From Halomonas getboli (GTDB taxonomy: Bacteria; Pseudomonadota; Gammaproteobacteria; Pseudomonadales; Halomonadaceae): DNA of 64,000 bases. Below the pieces are notes generated by a model, which worked only from the letters and a program-made list of their open reading frames with translations, did no database searches and was not told where the DNA came from. The first letter of the stretch is position 1. Every line of letters starts with the position of its first letter. The DNA lies in assembly GCF_023094245.1 (NCBI RefSeq), contig NZ_JALMEW010000001.1:860757-924756 (forward strand), read 5' to 3'. This document shows, in pieces, positions 8,459 through 18,919 of the stretch. The translations under genes were made by a program, and so were the position numbers.

Positions 8459-9571
8459 TTACTGGCGCGCCTCTCGAGAAGAGGAAGGCGAGTCGGAAGG
8501 CGACGCTTCCGGGTCTTGTGCCTCTGCGGTCGACTCATCAGAGGAGGAAGAGACGCGCTCGTCGGCGGCCGTGTCAGCCGATGCCTCGTGGGGCGACGTG
8601 TCGTCCCGGTGGCGGCCGGGCCACCAGCGACGGCCGTTCGAGGCCGTGTCGCGCGACGCCTCCTCGATCAGCTCGTGATGCACCAATACGGCGGTATTGC
8701 GCGGGATCACCTTGCCGCCGCGGGCCAACAGCAGGCTCTTGGTGAAGGCGGCGCCAAACAGGAGAATGAGAGACGAGTAATAGACCCACAGCAGCACGAC
8801 CACCACCGAGCCCGCCGCGCCGTAGGTGGAGGCGGTAGCGGTATAGGCCAGATAGGTGGCGATGGCGCTGCGCCCCACGGCGAACAGCAGCGCGGTGACC
8901 ACGGCGCCCACCAGCACGTCGCGCCAGCTCAGCACCACGTCCGGCAGCACCCGGAAGATGGTCGCGAACAGGGCGCTGACCAGCGCCAGCGAGACCAGGA
9001 ACTCGATCCCGGTGGTCAGGGCGCCGACAAACGGCATCAGGTCATTGGCCGCGTGGAGCAGCGACTTGACCGCCACGCCCAGCACCAGCGACACCAGCAG
9101 GATGAAGCCGATAGCCAGCACCACCGTCATCGACAGGGTGCGCTTCTTGAGCAGCAGCAGCACGCTGTTGGCCTTGGGGTGGGCGGTGACGCCCCACAGC
9201 GTATTCAGCGAGTACTGCATCTGGCCGAACACGGTGGTCGCGCCGACCAGCATGGCGCCGAGCCCCATCAGCGTCGGCCACAGGCCGGAGGCCTCGATGC
9301 GCGACTGAGCCACGGCATCCTGGATCGCCTGGGCCGCGCCGGTGCCCATGGTGCCCTCGAGCTGGGCGACGATCTGTCCCTGGGCGGCCTCCTCGCCCAG
9401 CACCAGGCCGATCACGGTGACCGCGATGATGATCGTCGGCGCCAGCGAGAACAGCGTGTAGAACGCCAGCGAGCCGGCATAGCTGAAGGCGTTGCGCTCG
9501 ACCCACAGCTTGACGGCGTCGCGGGTCACGCCCCACCAGAAGAGGACGACCTGCTTGATACGGCTCCACAT
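8459..9571 (-). CDS. YihY/BrkB family inner membrane protein
   Basis: Integral membrane protein of the YihY/BrkB (UPF0761-like) family. The N-terminal family region includes WVERNAFSYAGSLAFYTLFS and about six hydrophobic segments extend to roughly residue 285. BrkB was once called a serum-resistance factor and the family is sometimes annotated as ribonuclease BN in error; the true function is unknown. The last ~60 residues form a Ser/Asp/Glu-rich tail that looks disordered and is longer than in most relatives. The start at 9571 is supported by AAGGAGA. Total 370 residues. Confidence 0.85.
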   Translation of the reverse strand: MWSRIKQVVLFWWGVTRDAVKLWVERNAFSYAGSLAFYTLFSLAPTIIIAVTVIGLVLGEEAAQGQIVAQLEGTMGTGAAQAIQDAVAQSRIEASGLWPTLMGLGAMLVGATTVFGQMQYSLNTLWGVTAHPKANSVLLLLKKRTLSMTVVLAIGFILLVSLVLGVAVKSLLHAANDLMPFVGALTTGIEFLVSLALVSALFATIFRVLPDVVLSWRDVLVGAVVTALLFAVGRSAIATYLAYTATASTYGAAGSVVVVLLWVYYSSLILLFGAAFTKSLLLARGGKVIPRNTAVLVHHELIEEASRDTASNGRRWWPGRHRDDTSPHEASADTAADERVSSSSDESTAEAQDPEASPSDSPSSSREARQ

Positions 9572-9692
9572 CACGATGTCTCCTTCACAGTCCCTTGCCG
9601 GCCCAGCATACCCGAGCGCTTCCGACGTCACGAGCATTGCGCGGCCTGTGGCGGCTCACCATAATGGGCCCTTTTCCCGCCGGAGCCCCGCC

Positions 9693-10787
9693 ATGTGTCC
9701 GCCGCCGGACGCCGAGCCGTCATCCCCCGACTTCGATTGCCTGGTCTTCATCGGCCGCTTCCAGCCCCCGCATCTGGGGCATCTGGCGGTGATCCACGAG
9801 GCGCTCAAGCGGGCCCGGCAGGTGATCGTGCTGGTCGGCTCCGCCTGGCAGGCGCGTTCGCTGCGCAACCCCTGGCGTTTCGACGAACGGCGCCGGATGC
9901 TGAGGAGCGCCTTCGACGCCGACGACAACGCCCGGCTCGAGATCGTGCCGCTGCTCGATGCGCTCTACAACAACGACGTCTGGGTGCGCGACGTGCAGCG
10001 CAAGGTGCGCGACATCGCCTCGCCCAGCCATGCCCGCCTGCCGCGCATCGGCCTGATCGGCGCCAGCCGCGGCCAGTCGAGCTACTATCTTTCGCTGTTC
10101 CCGCAGTGGGAGTCGGTCAGCGTGCCGATGGTCGAGGGCATCTCCGCCAGCCAGATCCGCGAGCGCCTGTTCCGCTCGTCGATCGCCGCCGCGGACTACG
10201 CCAGCGCAGGCGCCTCTCATGACCTGCCGCCGGGCGTGGTGGACAGCCTCAAGGGCTTTCTCGAGACCGAGGCCTTCGAGCAGCTGGTGGAGGAACAGGG
10301 GCTGCTGGAGCAGTACCGCCAGGCCTGGGCCCAGGCGCCCTACCCGCCGGTGTTCGTCACCGCCTGCGCGGTGGTGGTGCAGTCGGGGCACGTGCTGCTG
10401 GTCAAGCGCACCGCGGCCCCCGGCAAGGGGCTCTATGCTCTGCCCGGCGGCTTCATCAGCCCCCAGGAGCGGCTGCTGGATGCCTGCCTGCGCGAGCTGC
10501 GCGAACGGGTGCGGCTGAAGGTGCCGGAGCCGGTGCTGAAGGGATCGCTGCGCGGGCAGCGGCTGTTCGACGAGCCGCATCGCAGCTGGCGGGGACGCAC
10601 CCTGGCCGAGGCCTTCTACTTCGCCCTGCGTCCGGAGCAGCAGCTGCCGCAGCTCAAGCCGGTCAAGGGCGGCGACCACGCCCGCTGGGTGCCGCTGGCC
10701 GACCTCGAACCCGACGCGCTGTTCGAGGACCACTTCTTCATCATCCAGAACTTCCTGGGCCTGCCCGCCGACTTCGGTGGGCCGTGA
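9693..10787 (+). CDS. Bifunctional NMN adenylyltransferase / Nudix hydrolase (NadM-Nudix)
   Basis: Two-domain protein of 364 residues. The first ~190 residues are a NadM-type nucleotidyltransferase with IGRFQPPHLGHLAVI and a C-terminal SASQIRERLF motif, predicted to make NAD from NMN and ATP. The second half is a Nudix domain with PGGFISPQERLLDACLRELRE split here as PGGFIS and LDACLRELRER, predicted to cleave ADP-ribose or similar nucleotides. Fused NadM-Nudix proteins are known from Synechocystis and Francisella. In the Nudix box the usual REL...EE(G/L) positions read RELRERVRL, slightly degenerate. GGAG lies upstream of the ATG. Confidence 0.9.
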   Translation: MCPPPDAEPSSPDFDCLVFIGRFQPPHLGHLAVIHEALKRARQVIVLVGSAWQARSLRNPWRFDERRRMLRSAFDADDNARLEIVPLLDALYNNDVWVRDVQRKVRDIASPSHARLPRIGLIGASRGQSSYYLSLFPQWESVSVPMVEGISASQIRERLFRSSIAAADYASAGASHDLPPGVVDSLKGFLETEAFEQLVEEQGLLEQYRQAWAQAPYPPVFVTACAVVVQSGHVLLVKRTAAPGKGLYALPGGFISPQERLLDACLRELRERVRLKVPEPVLKGSLRGQRLFDEPHRSWRGRTLAEAFYFALRPEQQLPQLKPVKGGDHARWVPLADLEPDALFEDHFFIIQNFLGLPADFGGP

Positions 10788-10834
10788 CAGGGGACGGCGA
10801 GTCCCTCCAACCCCAGCAGTGATGCTTGAACGCT

Positions 10835-10978
10835 AAAAAAGTCGAGATTTCCGTAACGAGCGAAGATTAGGTCGGTCACCGCCGCAGCGCAGCTACCGGA
10901 GTGTAGCCTGCTACATGAGGATAGCGAGCAGCGCCGGTGGCCGAGCTATCGAGCGCAGTAGGAAATCCCGCCTTTTTC
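10835..10978. repeat. 144-bp imperfect palindromic element
   Basis: A long imperfect palindrome fills the gap between the NadM-Nudix and LysR genes. The outer arms AAAAAAGTCGAGATTTCC (10835-10852) and GGAAATCCCGCCTTTTTC (10961-10978) match at 15 of 18 positions when inverted. Inner arms pair over about 20 of 30 positions, and the apex is TGTAGC-CT-GCTACA. The right end runs into the LysR stop codon. It could act as a bidirectional terminator for the two convergent genes and has the form of a miniature mobile element. No second copy was noticed in the window. Confidence 0.6.
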
Positions 10979-11894
10979 AGGCCTGCAGGAAATCCCGCGG
11001 CAACTTCATCATCTGCCGCCACAGCTTCTCCACTCCCGGCTTGTGCACCAGCGAACAGCGATAGAGGCGGATCTCCAGCGGCACGTCGTAATGCTCGGCG
11101 CCGGCGCGCACCAGGCGACCGCTCTTGAGTTCCTCGCGGATACAGAAGTCGGGAATCCAGGCCATGCCCACGCCCTGCAGCACCATCCCCTTGAGGCCCT
11201 CGGCCATGGCCGTCTCGTAGACCACCCGCAGCCGCATGCGCAGCGGATCGTTCTTGAGCAGCATGCGCACGCTACGGCCGAGGAAGGCGCCCTGGGTGTA
11301 GGCAAGATATGGCACCTCCTGACGCCCCTCCAGCGAGAAGCGTGGCGCGCCCGCCTCGTCCGGCAGGCTCACCGGCACCATCTGGACCTGGCCGATGGAG
11401 AACGACGGGAAGACCTCGGCGTCGAGCTGCATGGTGGCGTAAGGATCGTAGTAGGCCAGCATCAGGTCGCAGTTGCCTTCCCGCAGCACGTGGATGGCAT
11501 CGCCCACGTTCATGGCCACCAGCCGCGTCGGCAGCTCGCCCACGCCCTTCTGCAGCCGCGAGATCCAGGGCGGGAAGAAGCTCAGCGCCAGGGAGTGGGC
11601 GGCGACGATGTCGAGCGCCTCGTTGGCCATGGACAGCCCGCGCAGGTGGCCGAGGCTCTCGTTGAGCTGCTCGACCATGTTGCGGGCGGTGACCAGGAAC
11701 AGCTGGCCCTGGGGGGTGAGATCGACCGGCGTGGTGGAGCGGTCGACCAGGGTCACGCCCACGGCCTGCTCCAGGGAGCGGATGCGGCGACTGAAGGCCG
11801 GCTGCGTGACGTGACGCTGGCGGGCCGAGGCGGAAAAGCTGCGGGTATTGGCCAGGGCGACGAAGTCTTCCAGCCACTTGGTCTCGAGGTTCAC
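10977..11894 (-). CDS. HypT-like LysR family transcriptional regulator
   Basis: LysR-type regulator of 305 residues. The N-terminal winged HTH reads NLETKWLEDFVALANTRSF and QPAFSRRIRSLEQAVGV, which closely resembles E. coli HypT (YjiE), a hypochlorite-responsive regulator activated by methionine oxidation. Other HypT-like segments are IVAAHSLALSFFP and GVGMAWIPDFCIREELKSGRL. The start codon is GTG at 11894 with GGGAG upstream. The target genes are not evident; cardiolipin synthase lies upstream on the same strand. The HypT assignment is from remembered sequence resemblance and should be treated as probable. Confidence 0.85.
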   Translation of the reverse strand: MNLETKWLEDFVALANTRSFSASARQRHVTQPAFSRRIRSLEQAVGVTLVDRSTTPVDLTPQGQLFLVTARNMVEQLNESLGHLRGLSMANEALDIVAAHSLALSFFPPWISRLQKGVGELPTRLVAMNVGDAIHVLREGNCDLMLAYYDPYATMQLDAEVFPSFSIGQVQMVPVSLPDEAGAPRFSLEGRQEVPYLAYTQGAFLGRSVRMLLKNDPLRMRLRVVYETAMAEGLKGMVLQGVGMAWIPDFCIREELKSGRLVRAGAEHYDVPLEIRLYRCSLVHKPGVEKLWRQMMKLPRDFLQA

Positions 11895-11986
11895 CGGGAC
11901 TCCCGATCACGGATGCATTAGCGGCCCTGGGGCCAGCCCGGTCGCTAATGTACCCCAGGCGCCGATGCGACCCAAGCGAGAAAGCC

Positions 11987-13405
11987 TCACTGCACCGGCG
12001 CGAACAGGTAGGCCCCCCGGGAGACCAGCTTTTTCCACAGCGGGCGCGAGCGGATCTCCTCCAGCGAGACCTCGCGGCAGTTGGCGAAGTCCCGCTCCAG
12101 CATGGCCTCCACCTCGGTGGCGAAGCCCTGGTCCGGCACGAAGGCGGTGACCTCGAAGTTGAGCCGGAAGGAGCGATTGTCGAGGTTGACGGTGCCGACG
12201 CAGGCCGCGGCCTGGTCGATCAGGATCACCTTCTGGTGGAGGAAGCCCGGCTGGTAGCGATAGACCCTGACCCCGGCGCGCAGCATGTCGGGCAGGAAGG
12301 AGAAGGCCGACAGGAACACCAGCAGGTGATCGGGCCGCTCGGGCATCATGATGCGCACGTCCACCCCGCGCATGGCCGCCAGACGCAGGGCATCCTGCAC
12401 GCTGTGATCGGGCACGAAGTAGGGACTGGTGATCCATAGCCGTTCGTGGGCCCGGTGGATGGCGTGCTGCACCAGCAGGCTGGCGGTTTCCTGGGGGTCC
12501 GCCGGCCCCGAGGGCACGATGACCACGTTGCGACACGCCTGATCGCTCTCGTGCGGCACCCAGTCCAGGCGGATCACCTCGCCGGTGGCCCAGTGCCAGT
12601 CCTCCCAGAAGGCCTCCTGAAGCCCCAGCACGCTCGGCCCGACCAGTTTCAGATGGGTGTCACGCCAGTGGCCGTGTCGGGCATTGTAGCCGAGATACTC
12701 GACGCCGACGTTATGCCCCCCCACCCAGCCCATGTGGCCGTCGACCACCACGATCTTGCGATGGTTGCGGAAGTTGAGCTGGAAACGATGACGCAGTCCG
12801 CGGGACGAGTGGAAGGCGCTGACCTCGATGCCGGCCTCGCGCAGCGCCTTGAGGTAACTCTCCGGCAGCGAGTGACTGCCGATCTCGTCGTACAGGAAGC
12901 GTACCCACACCCCCCGTTCCGCCGCCGCGCGCAGATGCTCACTGAGCCGACGGCCCAGCTCGTCGTCGCGCACGATGAAGAACTGGATCAGGATATAGTC
13001 CTCGGCGGCGTCGATCCCGGCGAACAGGCTCTCGAAGGTGGCCTCGCCGTCGATCAGCAGCTCGGCGTCGTTGCCGCTGGTCATCGGCATCATCGCCAGC
13101 TTCTCCACCGCTCGCACGTCGGCTTCCCGGGCACCGGCCAGATAGGGCGCGACCCGCTCGCGATAGCCCTCCAGCACGCGACGCAGCACGGTGTCGCGCT
13201 CGCCGCGCGCGGAGACGTAGCCGTAGAAGCGCGGACGCCCGAACACCCAGTAGGCCGGCACCGCCAGATAGGGCACGGTGACCAGCGACAGGATCCAGGC
13301 GATCGCCCCCTGGGAGGTACGTGCCGACATCAGCGCCTGCACCGCCGACAGCATGCCGAGCAGATGGAAGGCGAGGATCACCAGGCCGAACAGCCAAGAC
13401 GTCAT
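11987..13405 (-). CDS. cls: Cardiolipin synthase (ClsA-type)
   Basis: Phospholipase-D-superfamily enzyme joining two phosphatidylglycerols into cardiolipin at the inner membrane. Two N-terminal hydrophobic helices (about residues 4-22 and 34-55) are followed by two HKD motifs: NHRKIVVVDGHMGWVGG and FLHQKVILIDQAAACVGT. The 472 residues match the ClsA size. The start at 13405 has GGGAG upstream and begins directly with the first membrane helix. A terminator-like hairpin of the upstream fumarase gene lies between the two, so this gene is likely transcribed separately. Cardiolipin content often rises with salinity, consistent with a halophile. Confidence 0.94.
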   Translation of the reverse strand: MTSWLFGLVILAFHLLGMLSAVQALMSARTSQGAIAWILSLVTVPYLAVPAYWVFGRPRFYGYVSARGERDTVLRRVLEGYRERVAPYLAGAREADVRAVEKLAMMPMTSGNDAELLIDGEATFESLFAGIDAAEDYILIQFFIVRDDELGRRLSEHLRAAAERGVWVRFLYDEIGSHSLPESYLKALREAGIEVSAFHSSRGLRHRFQLNFRNHRKIVVVDGHMGWVGGHNVGVEYLGYNARHGHWRDTHLKLVGPSVLGLQEAFWEDWHWATGEVIRLDWVPHESDQACRNVVIVPSGPADPQETASLLVQHAIHRAHERLWITSPYFVPDHSVQDALRLAAMRGVDVRIMMPERPDHLLVFLSAFSFLPDMLRAGVRVYRYQPGFLHQKVILIDQAAACVGTVNLDNRSFRLNFEVTAFVPDQGFATEVEAMLERDFANCREVSLEEIRSRPLWKKLVSRGAYLFAPVQ

Positions 13406-13462
13406 GAGCAGACTCCCTTTCCGTGGGACGTTCGCGAAGCCTCCAGCATACGCAAAACGACA

Positions 13463-13488
13463 ACGGCCCCGCCAGATGGCGGGGCCGT
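13463..13488 (-). terminator. Terminator after fumarase
   Basis: Perfect 11-bp stem ACGGCCCCGCC (13463-13473) / GGCGGGGCCGT (13478-13488), loop AGAT. On the minus strand it is followed by TGTCGTTTTGC. It lies 25 bp after the fumarase stop. Confidence 0.8.
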
Positions 13489-13512
13489 CGATCGTCAGGC
13501 TTGCTTTCGGGA

Positions 13513-15018
13513 TCAGACGCGCTCGGCGATGATCTCCTTCCACTTGGCCGGACCGGTCTGGTGGACCGAGGTACCCGCGCTGTCCACGGCCACGGTCACC
13601 GGCATGTCCTCCACCTCGAACTCGTAGATGGCTTCCATGCCCAGGTCCTCGAAGCCGACCACGCGCGCCTGCTTGATGGCCTGCGCCACCAGATAGGCGG
13701 AGCCGCCCACGGCCATCAGGTAGACCGCCTTGTTGTCGCGGATCGCCTCGATGGCCGCCTCGCCCCGCTCGGCCTTGCCGACCATGCCCTGCAGGCCGGT
13801 CTGCTCGAGCATGGTACGGGTGAACTTGTCCATGCGGGTCGCGGTGGTGGGGCCGGCCGGGCCGACCACCTCGTCGCCGACCGGATCGACCGGGCCGACG
13901 TAGTAGATGAAGCGGCCCTTGAGGTCCACCGGAAGGCTCTCGCCCTTGGCCAGCATGTCGACCATGCGCTTGTGGGCGGCGTCACGGCCGGTCAGCAGCT
14001 TGCCGTTGAGCAGCAGGGTGTCGCCGGGCTGCCAGCTCTGCACCTCTTCCGGGGTAATATCGTCGAGGTTGACGCGCTTGACGTTGTCGCCCGCCTCCCG
14101 GGTGATCTCAGGCCAGTCCTCGAGCTTGGGCGCCGGCAGCGCCGCCGGGCCGGTGCCGTCCAGCGTGAAGTGGGCGTGACGGGTGGCCGCGCAGTTGGGG
14201 ATGATCGCCACCGGCTTGTTGGCCGCATGGGTCGGGTAGTCCTTGACCTTGATGTCGAGCACCGTGGTCAGGCCACCGAGGCCCTGGGCGCCGATGCCGG
14301 TCTGGTTGACCTTGTCGTAGAGCTCGAGGCGCAGCTCCTCGGCGCGATCGGACGCCCCCCGGGCCTGCAGGTCCTGGATGTCGATCGGATCGAGCAGCGA
14401 CTCCTTGGCCAGCTCCATGGCCTTCTCGGCGGTACCGCCGATGCCGATGCCGAGCATGCCGGGCGGGCACCAGCCGGCGCCCATCTTGGGCAGCTGCTCG
14501 AGCACCCAGTCGACCACGCTGTCGGAGGGGTTGAGCATGGCGAACTTGGACTTGGCCTCGCTGCCGCCGCCCTTGGCCGCCACGTGCACTTCCACGGTGT
14601 CACCGGGCACCAGCTTGTGGTGGATGATCGCCGGGGTGTTGTCCTTGGTGTTCTGACGCTTGCCGTCCGGGTCGGCCAGCACCGAGGCGCGCAGGATGTT
14701 GTCGGGCAGCTTGTAGGCCCGGCGCACGCCCTCGTTGACCATGTCGTCGAGGCTCATGTCGGTCTCGAAGCGCACGTTCATGCCGACGTGGACGAAGACG
14801 GTGACGATGCCGGTGTCCTGGCAGATCGGGCGATGGCCGGTGGCGCACATCCGCGAGTTGATCAGGATCTGGGCGATGGCGTCCTTGGCCGCGGGATTCT
14901 CCTCGCGCTCGTAGGCCGCCGCCATGGCGTCGATGAAGTCCTTGGGGTGGTAGTAGGAGATGTACTGCAGGGCATCGGCGACGCTCTGGATGAGGTCATC
15001 CTGGCGGATCACGGTCAT
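13513..15018 (-). CDS. Fumarate hydratase, class I (Fe-S)
   Basis: Oxygen-sensitive [4Fe-4S] fumarase of the FumA/FumB type, interconverting fumarate and malate in the TCA cycle. Three candidate cluster cysteines are visible in HRPICQDTG, GWCPPGMLGIGIGG and IPNCAATRHAHF. The C-terminal beta domain has VGPAGPTTATRMDKFT and SAGTSVHQTGP. The start at 15018 (MTVIRQDDLIQ) is preferred, with GGAGCG upstream; the longer in-frame start adds ten unrelated residues. This gives 501 residues. A terminator closes the gene and nei lies upstream. Confidence 0.95.
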   Translation of the reverse strand: MTVIRQDDLIQSVADALQYISYYHPKDFIDAMAAAYEREENPAAKDAIAQILINSRMCATGHRPICQDTGIVTVFVHVGMNVRFETDMSLDDMVNEGVRRAYKLPDNILRASVLADPDGKRQNTKDNTPAIIHHKLVPGDTVEVHVAAKGGGSEAKSKFAMLNPSDSVVDWVLEQLPKMGAGWCPPGMLGIGIGGTAEKAMELAKESLLDPIDIQDLQARGASDRAEELRLELYDKVNQTGIGAQGLGGLTTVLDIKVKDYPTHAANKPVAIIPNCAATRHAHFTLDGTGPAALPAPKLEDWPEITREAGDNVKRVNLDDITPEEVQSWQPGDTLLLNGKLLTGRDAAHKRMVDMLAKGESLPVDLKGRFIYYVGPVDPVGDEVVGPAGPTTATRMDKFTRTMLEQTGLQGMVGKAERGEAAIEAIRDNKAVYLMAVGGSAYLVAQAIKQARVVGFEDLGMEAIYEFEVEDMPVTVAVDSAGTSVHQTGPAKWKEIIAERV

Positions 15019-15136
15019 GGGCAAGACGCTCCATTGGTGGGTCGACACGCCCGCTTCTCAAGGCAGATGCCGGACTCAACGCTGCTCCGACAGATGCCTG
15101 CGGCCGGAAGCCGGTGGCGGGCTCGAACGGGGCGAC

Positions 15137-15142
15137 ATTATA
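15137..15142 (-). promoter_or_regulatory. Possible -10 box for fumarase
   Basis: TATAAT on the minus strand, about 120 bp before the fumarase start and inside the nei-fumarase spacer. No good -35 hexamer sits 16-18 bp upstream, so this is a weak prediction. Confidence 0.3.
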
Positions 15143-15198
15143 TCGCACTTGCCTTCCGCCGGCAGTGCTACCGAGGTTAGCGAGGTAAGGACAATGCG

Positions 15199-15212
15199 AG
15201 ATAACGGTATAA
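15199..15212. repeat. 14-mer AGATAACGGTATAA (copy 2 of 3)
   Basis: Exact match to the 14-mers at 4920-4933 and 42231-42244. Here it begins 24 bp past the nei stop, so on the minus strand it reads TTATACCGTTATCT within the nei-fumarase spacer. Confidence 0.55.
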
Positions 15213-15236
15213 AATTTCGACGACGCGTCGCAACGT

Positions 15237-16046
15237 TCAGTCCGGCTGGCAGGACGGGCAGCGATAGAGTCGCCGCGAGGCCACGCTGAGCTTCTCGATC
15301 AGCCGTTCGCAGCGATGACACGGGAGGCCTTCACGCTCGAAGGCGGCGAAGCGCCAGCGCCCCTCGCTTCGATCGGCGGCGGCCCAGTCGTCGCGATTGG
15401 TCACCCCGCCGGTCTCGTAGGAACGCCGCGTCAGCGCCAGCATCTGCTCGGCCAGCTGCCTACGCTGATTGTCGGTCAGGTCGATCGGCCGGGCCCGGTG
15501 CGAGAGCGCGGCGAAGAACAGGATCTCCGAGCGCAGGTAGTTGCCGAGCCCCGCCACCAGGGACTGGTCCAGCAGCAGGCCGCCCAGGCGACGTCCGCGC
15601 CAGCGCGGGTCCATCAGCCGCTCGAGGATGGTGTCGACCGTCACCTCGTGGGTCAGCAGGTCGGGGCCGAGCCGCGACAGGAAGGGATGCTCGTGCAGGC
15701 GCCCTTCTTCCCACAGCGACACGTCGGAGGCGCTGTAGAGGCTCGCCATGCGATCCCCGGCGGTCAGGCGCACGCGCAGCGAGCGTTGGGTGTCCGGCTC
15801 GCGCTCGGCGTCGTGGAGCTTCCACACGCCATATAGCTGGTTGTGCGAATACAGCACCCGACCGTCGTCGAAGCGGGTCAGCAGTGCCTTGCCCCAGCTG
15901 TCGACCGCCCTCACCTCGCGGCCGATCAGCGAGCCGGCCTGCTCCGCCAGCTCGGGAAACGCGAACCAGGCGTCGTCGAGGCGACGCCCGGCGATATGGT
16001 CGTGCAGCGCATCGGCCGCACGACGAATCTCGGGTCCTTCCGGCAT
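15237..16046 (-). CDS. nei: Endonuclease VIII (DNA glycosylase/AP lyase)
   Basis: Base-excision repair enzyme for oxidised pyrimidines. The N-terminus MPEGPEIRRAADAL gives the catalytic Pro2 and Glu3. The segments LYSHNQLYGVW and LLLDQSLVAGLGNYLR match E. coli Nei rather than Fpg. The C-terminal zinc finger is CHRCERLIEK with CPSCQ. At 269 residues it is full length. It lies downstream of uvrB on the same strand (gap 78 bp), a DNA-repair neighbourhood, though co-transcription is not shown. Confidence 0.95.
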   Translation of the reverse strand: MPEGPEIRRAADALHDHIAGRRLDDAWFAFPELAEQAGSLIGREVRAVDSWGKALLTRFDDGRVLYSHNQLYGVWKLHDAEREPDTQRSLRVRLTAGDRMASLYSASDVSLWEEGRLHEHPFLSRLGPDLLTHEVTVDTILERLMDPRWRGRRLGGLLLDQSLVAGLGNYLRSEILFFAALSHRARPIDLTDNQRRQLAEQMLALTRRSYETGGVTNRDDWAAADRSEGRWRFAAFEREGLPCHRCERLIEKLSVASRRLYRCPSCQPD

Positions 16047-16124
16047 GCTTTCTCCTTACCAACACATTTCATATCGACCAGGCGATGCCTGAAAGGCGAC
16101 GAGTGCAGCCGTCTTCAGGCGCAT

Positions 16125-18146
<2,022 letters not shown>

Positions 18147-18170
18147 CGGATCTCCTGGTCTTGTGAGGGC

Positions 18171-18584
18171 TCAGTCGCGCTGCCGGGTGGTGATCTCCAC
18201 CGTGGCGGCGGTCATCAGGCGGTGGATCGGGCACTTGTCGCTGATTTCCTCGAGCCGCGCCCGCTGGTCGTCGTCGAGATCGCCGAGGAAGGCCATGACA
18301 ACCTCCAGACGATAGACGCCGCGACGCTCCTCGCGTTCATCGCGATTGACCGTCACCTCGACGCCCTCCAGCGGCCATTCCTTGCGCTGCGCGTACATCT
18401 GAGCGGTGATCGCCTTGCAGGCGCCCAGCGACAGGTCGAAGTAGTCGTGGGGATCCGGCGCGCTGCCCTCGCCGCCGAAGGCCTCGGGCACATCGACGAA
18501 CAGGTCCTCGACGCCCTCGAGCTCGACCCGCTGGCGGAACACGCGACCGCGCTGGCTGGTGACGCGAATCGGCGGCTTCATCAC
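18171..18584 (-). CDS. OsmC family protein
   Basis: OsmC/Ohr-fold protein of 137 residues, probably a thiol peroxidase or a related redox protein. The two conserved cysteines are in SLGACKAITAQMYA and SDKCPIHRLM. It resembles the YhfA-like OsmC subgroup more than Ohr, so hydroperoxide reduction is not certain. Start: ATG at 18584 or the adjacent ATG at 18581. The first overlaps the stop of the upstream small HMA-fold gene by 4 bp, implying translational coupling. Confidence 0.88.
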   Translation of the reverse strand: MMKPPIRVTSQRGRVFRQRVELEGVEDLFVDVPEAFGGEGSAPDPHDYFDLSLGACKAITAQMYAQRKEWPLEGVEVTVNRDEREERRGVYRLEVVMAFLGDLDDDQRARLEEISDKCPIHRLMTAATVEITTRQRD

Positions 18585-18778
18585 GACACCTCGATGCCGA
18601 GCCCCAGCTTCTTGACGGCCTGGATCAGCGCCTCGCGGCGCGCCCGGCCGTCGACCTCGGCGCCGTGGCGGCCGACCTCGACACTTTCGACGCCGTCGAG
18701 CATCATCAGGGCGGTGGTGATGCGATTGACCTGATCGGCGTTCTCGACGCCCTTGAAGGTAAGGCTCTGCTGGGCCAT
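18581..18778 (-). CDS. Small HMA-fold protein lacking the metal-binding CxxC
   Basis: A 65-residue protein with the beta-alpha-beta pattern of heavy-metal-associated domains: QSLTFKGVENADQVNRITTA, then LDGVESVEVGRHGAEVDGR and a final helix to KKLGLGIEV. It contains no cysteine at all, so it cannot bind copper in the usual way. The start at 18778 is chosen for GGAGAG upstream. It overlaps the OsmC gene by 4 bp, so the two are probably co-translated. The function is unknown; interaction with the OsmC partner is only an inference from coupling. Confidence 0.75.
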   Translation of the reverse strand: MAQQSLTFKGVENADQVNRITTALMMLDGVESVEVGRHGAEVDGRARREALIQAVKKLGLGIEVS

Positions 18779-18919
18779 GGGCTGGCTCTCCGGTCGGCTG
18801 GATGGGAATGGCACGAGTCTAGCATGCCGCTTCGGGGCCCGGCAGCGGTTGCAATGCCGCTCCGACGCCCTCATCTCAGGGGACCACAGGCCTAAGGAAA
18901 GAGACGAGGAAGATCTCAC

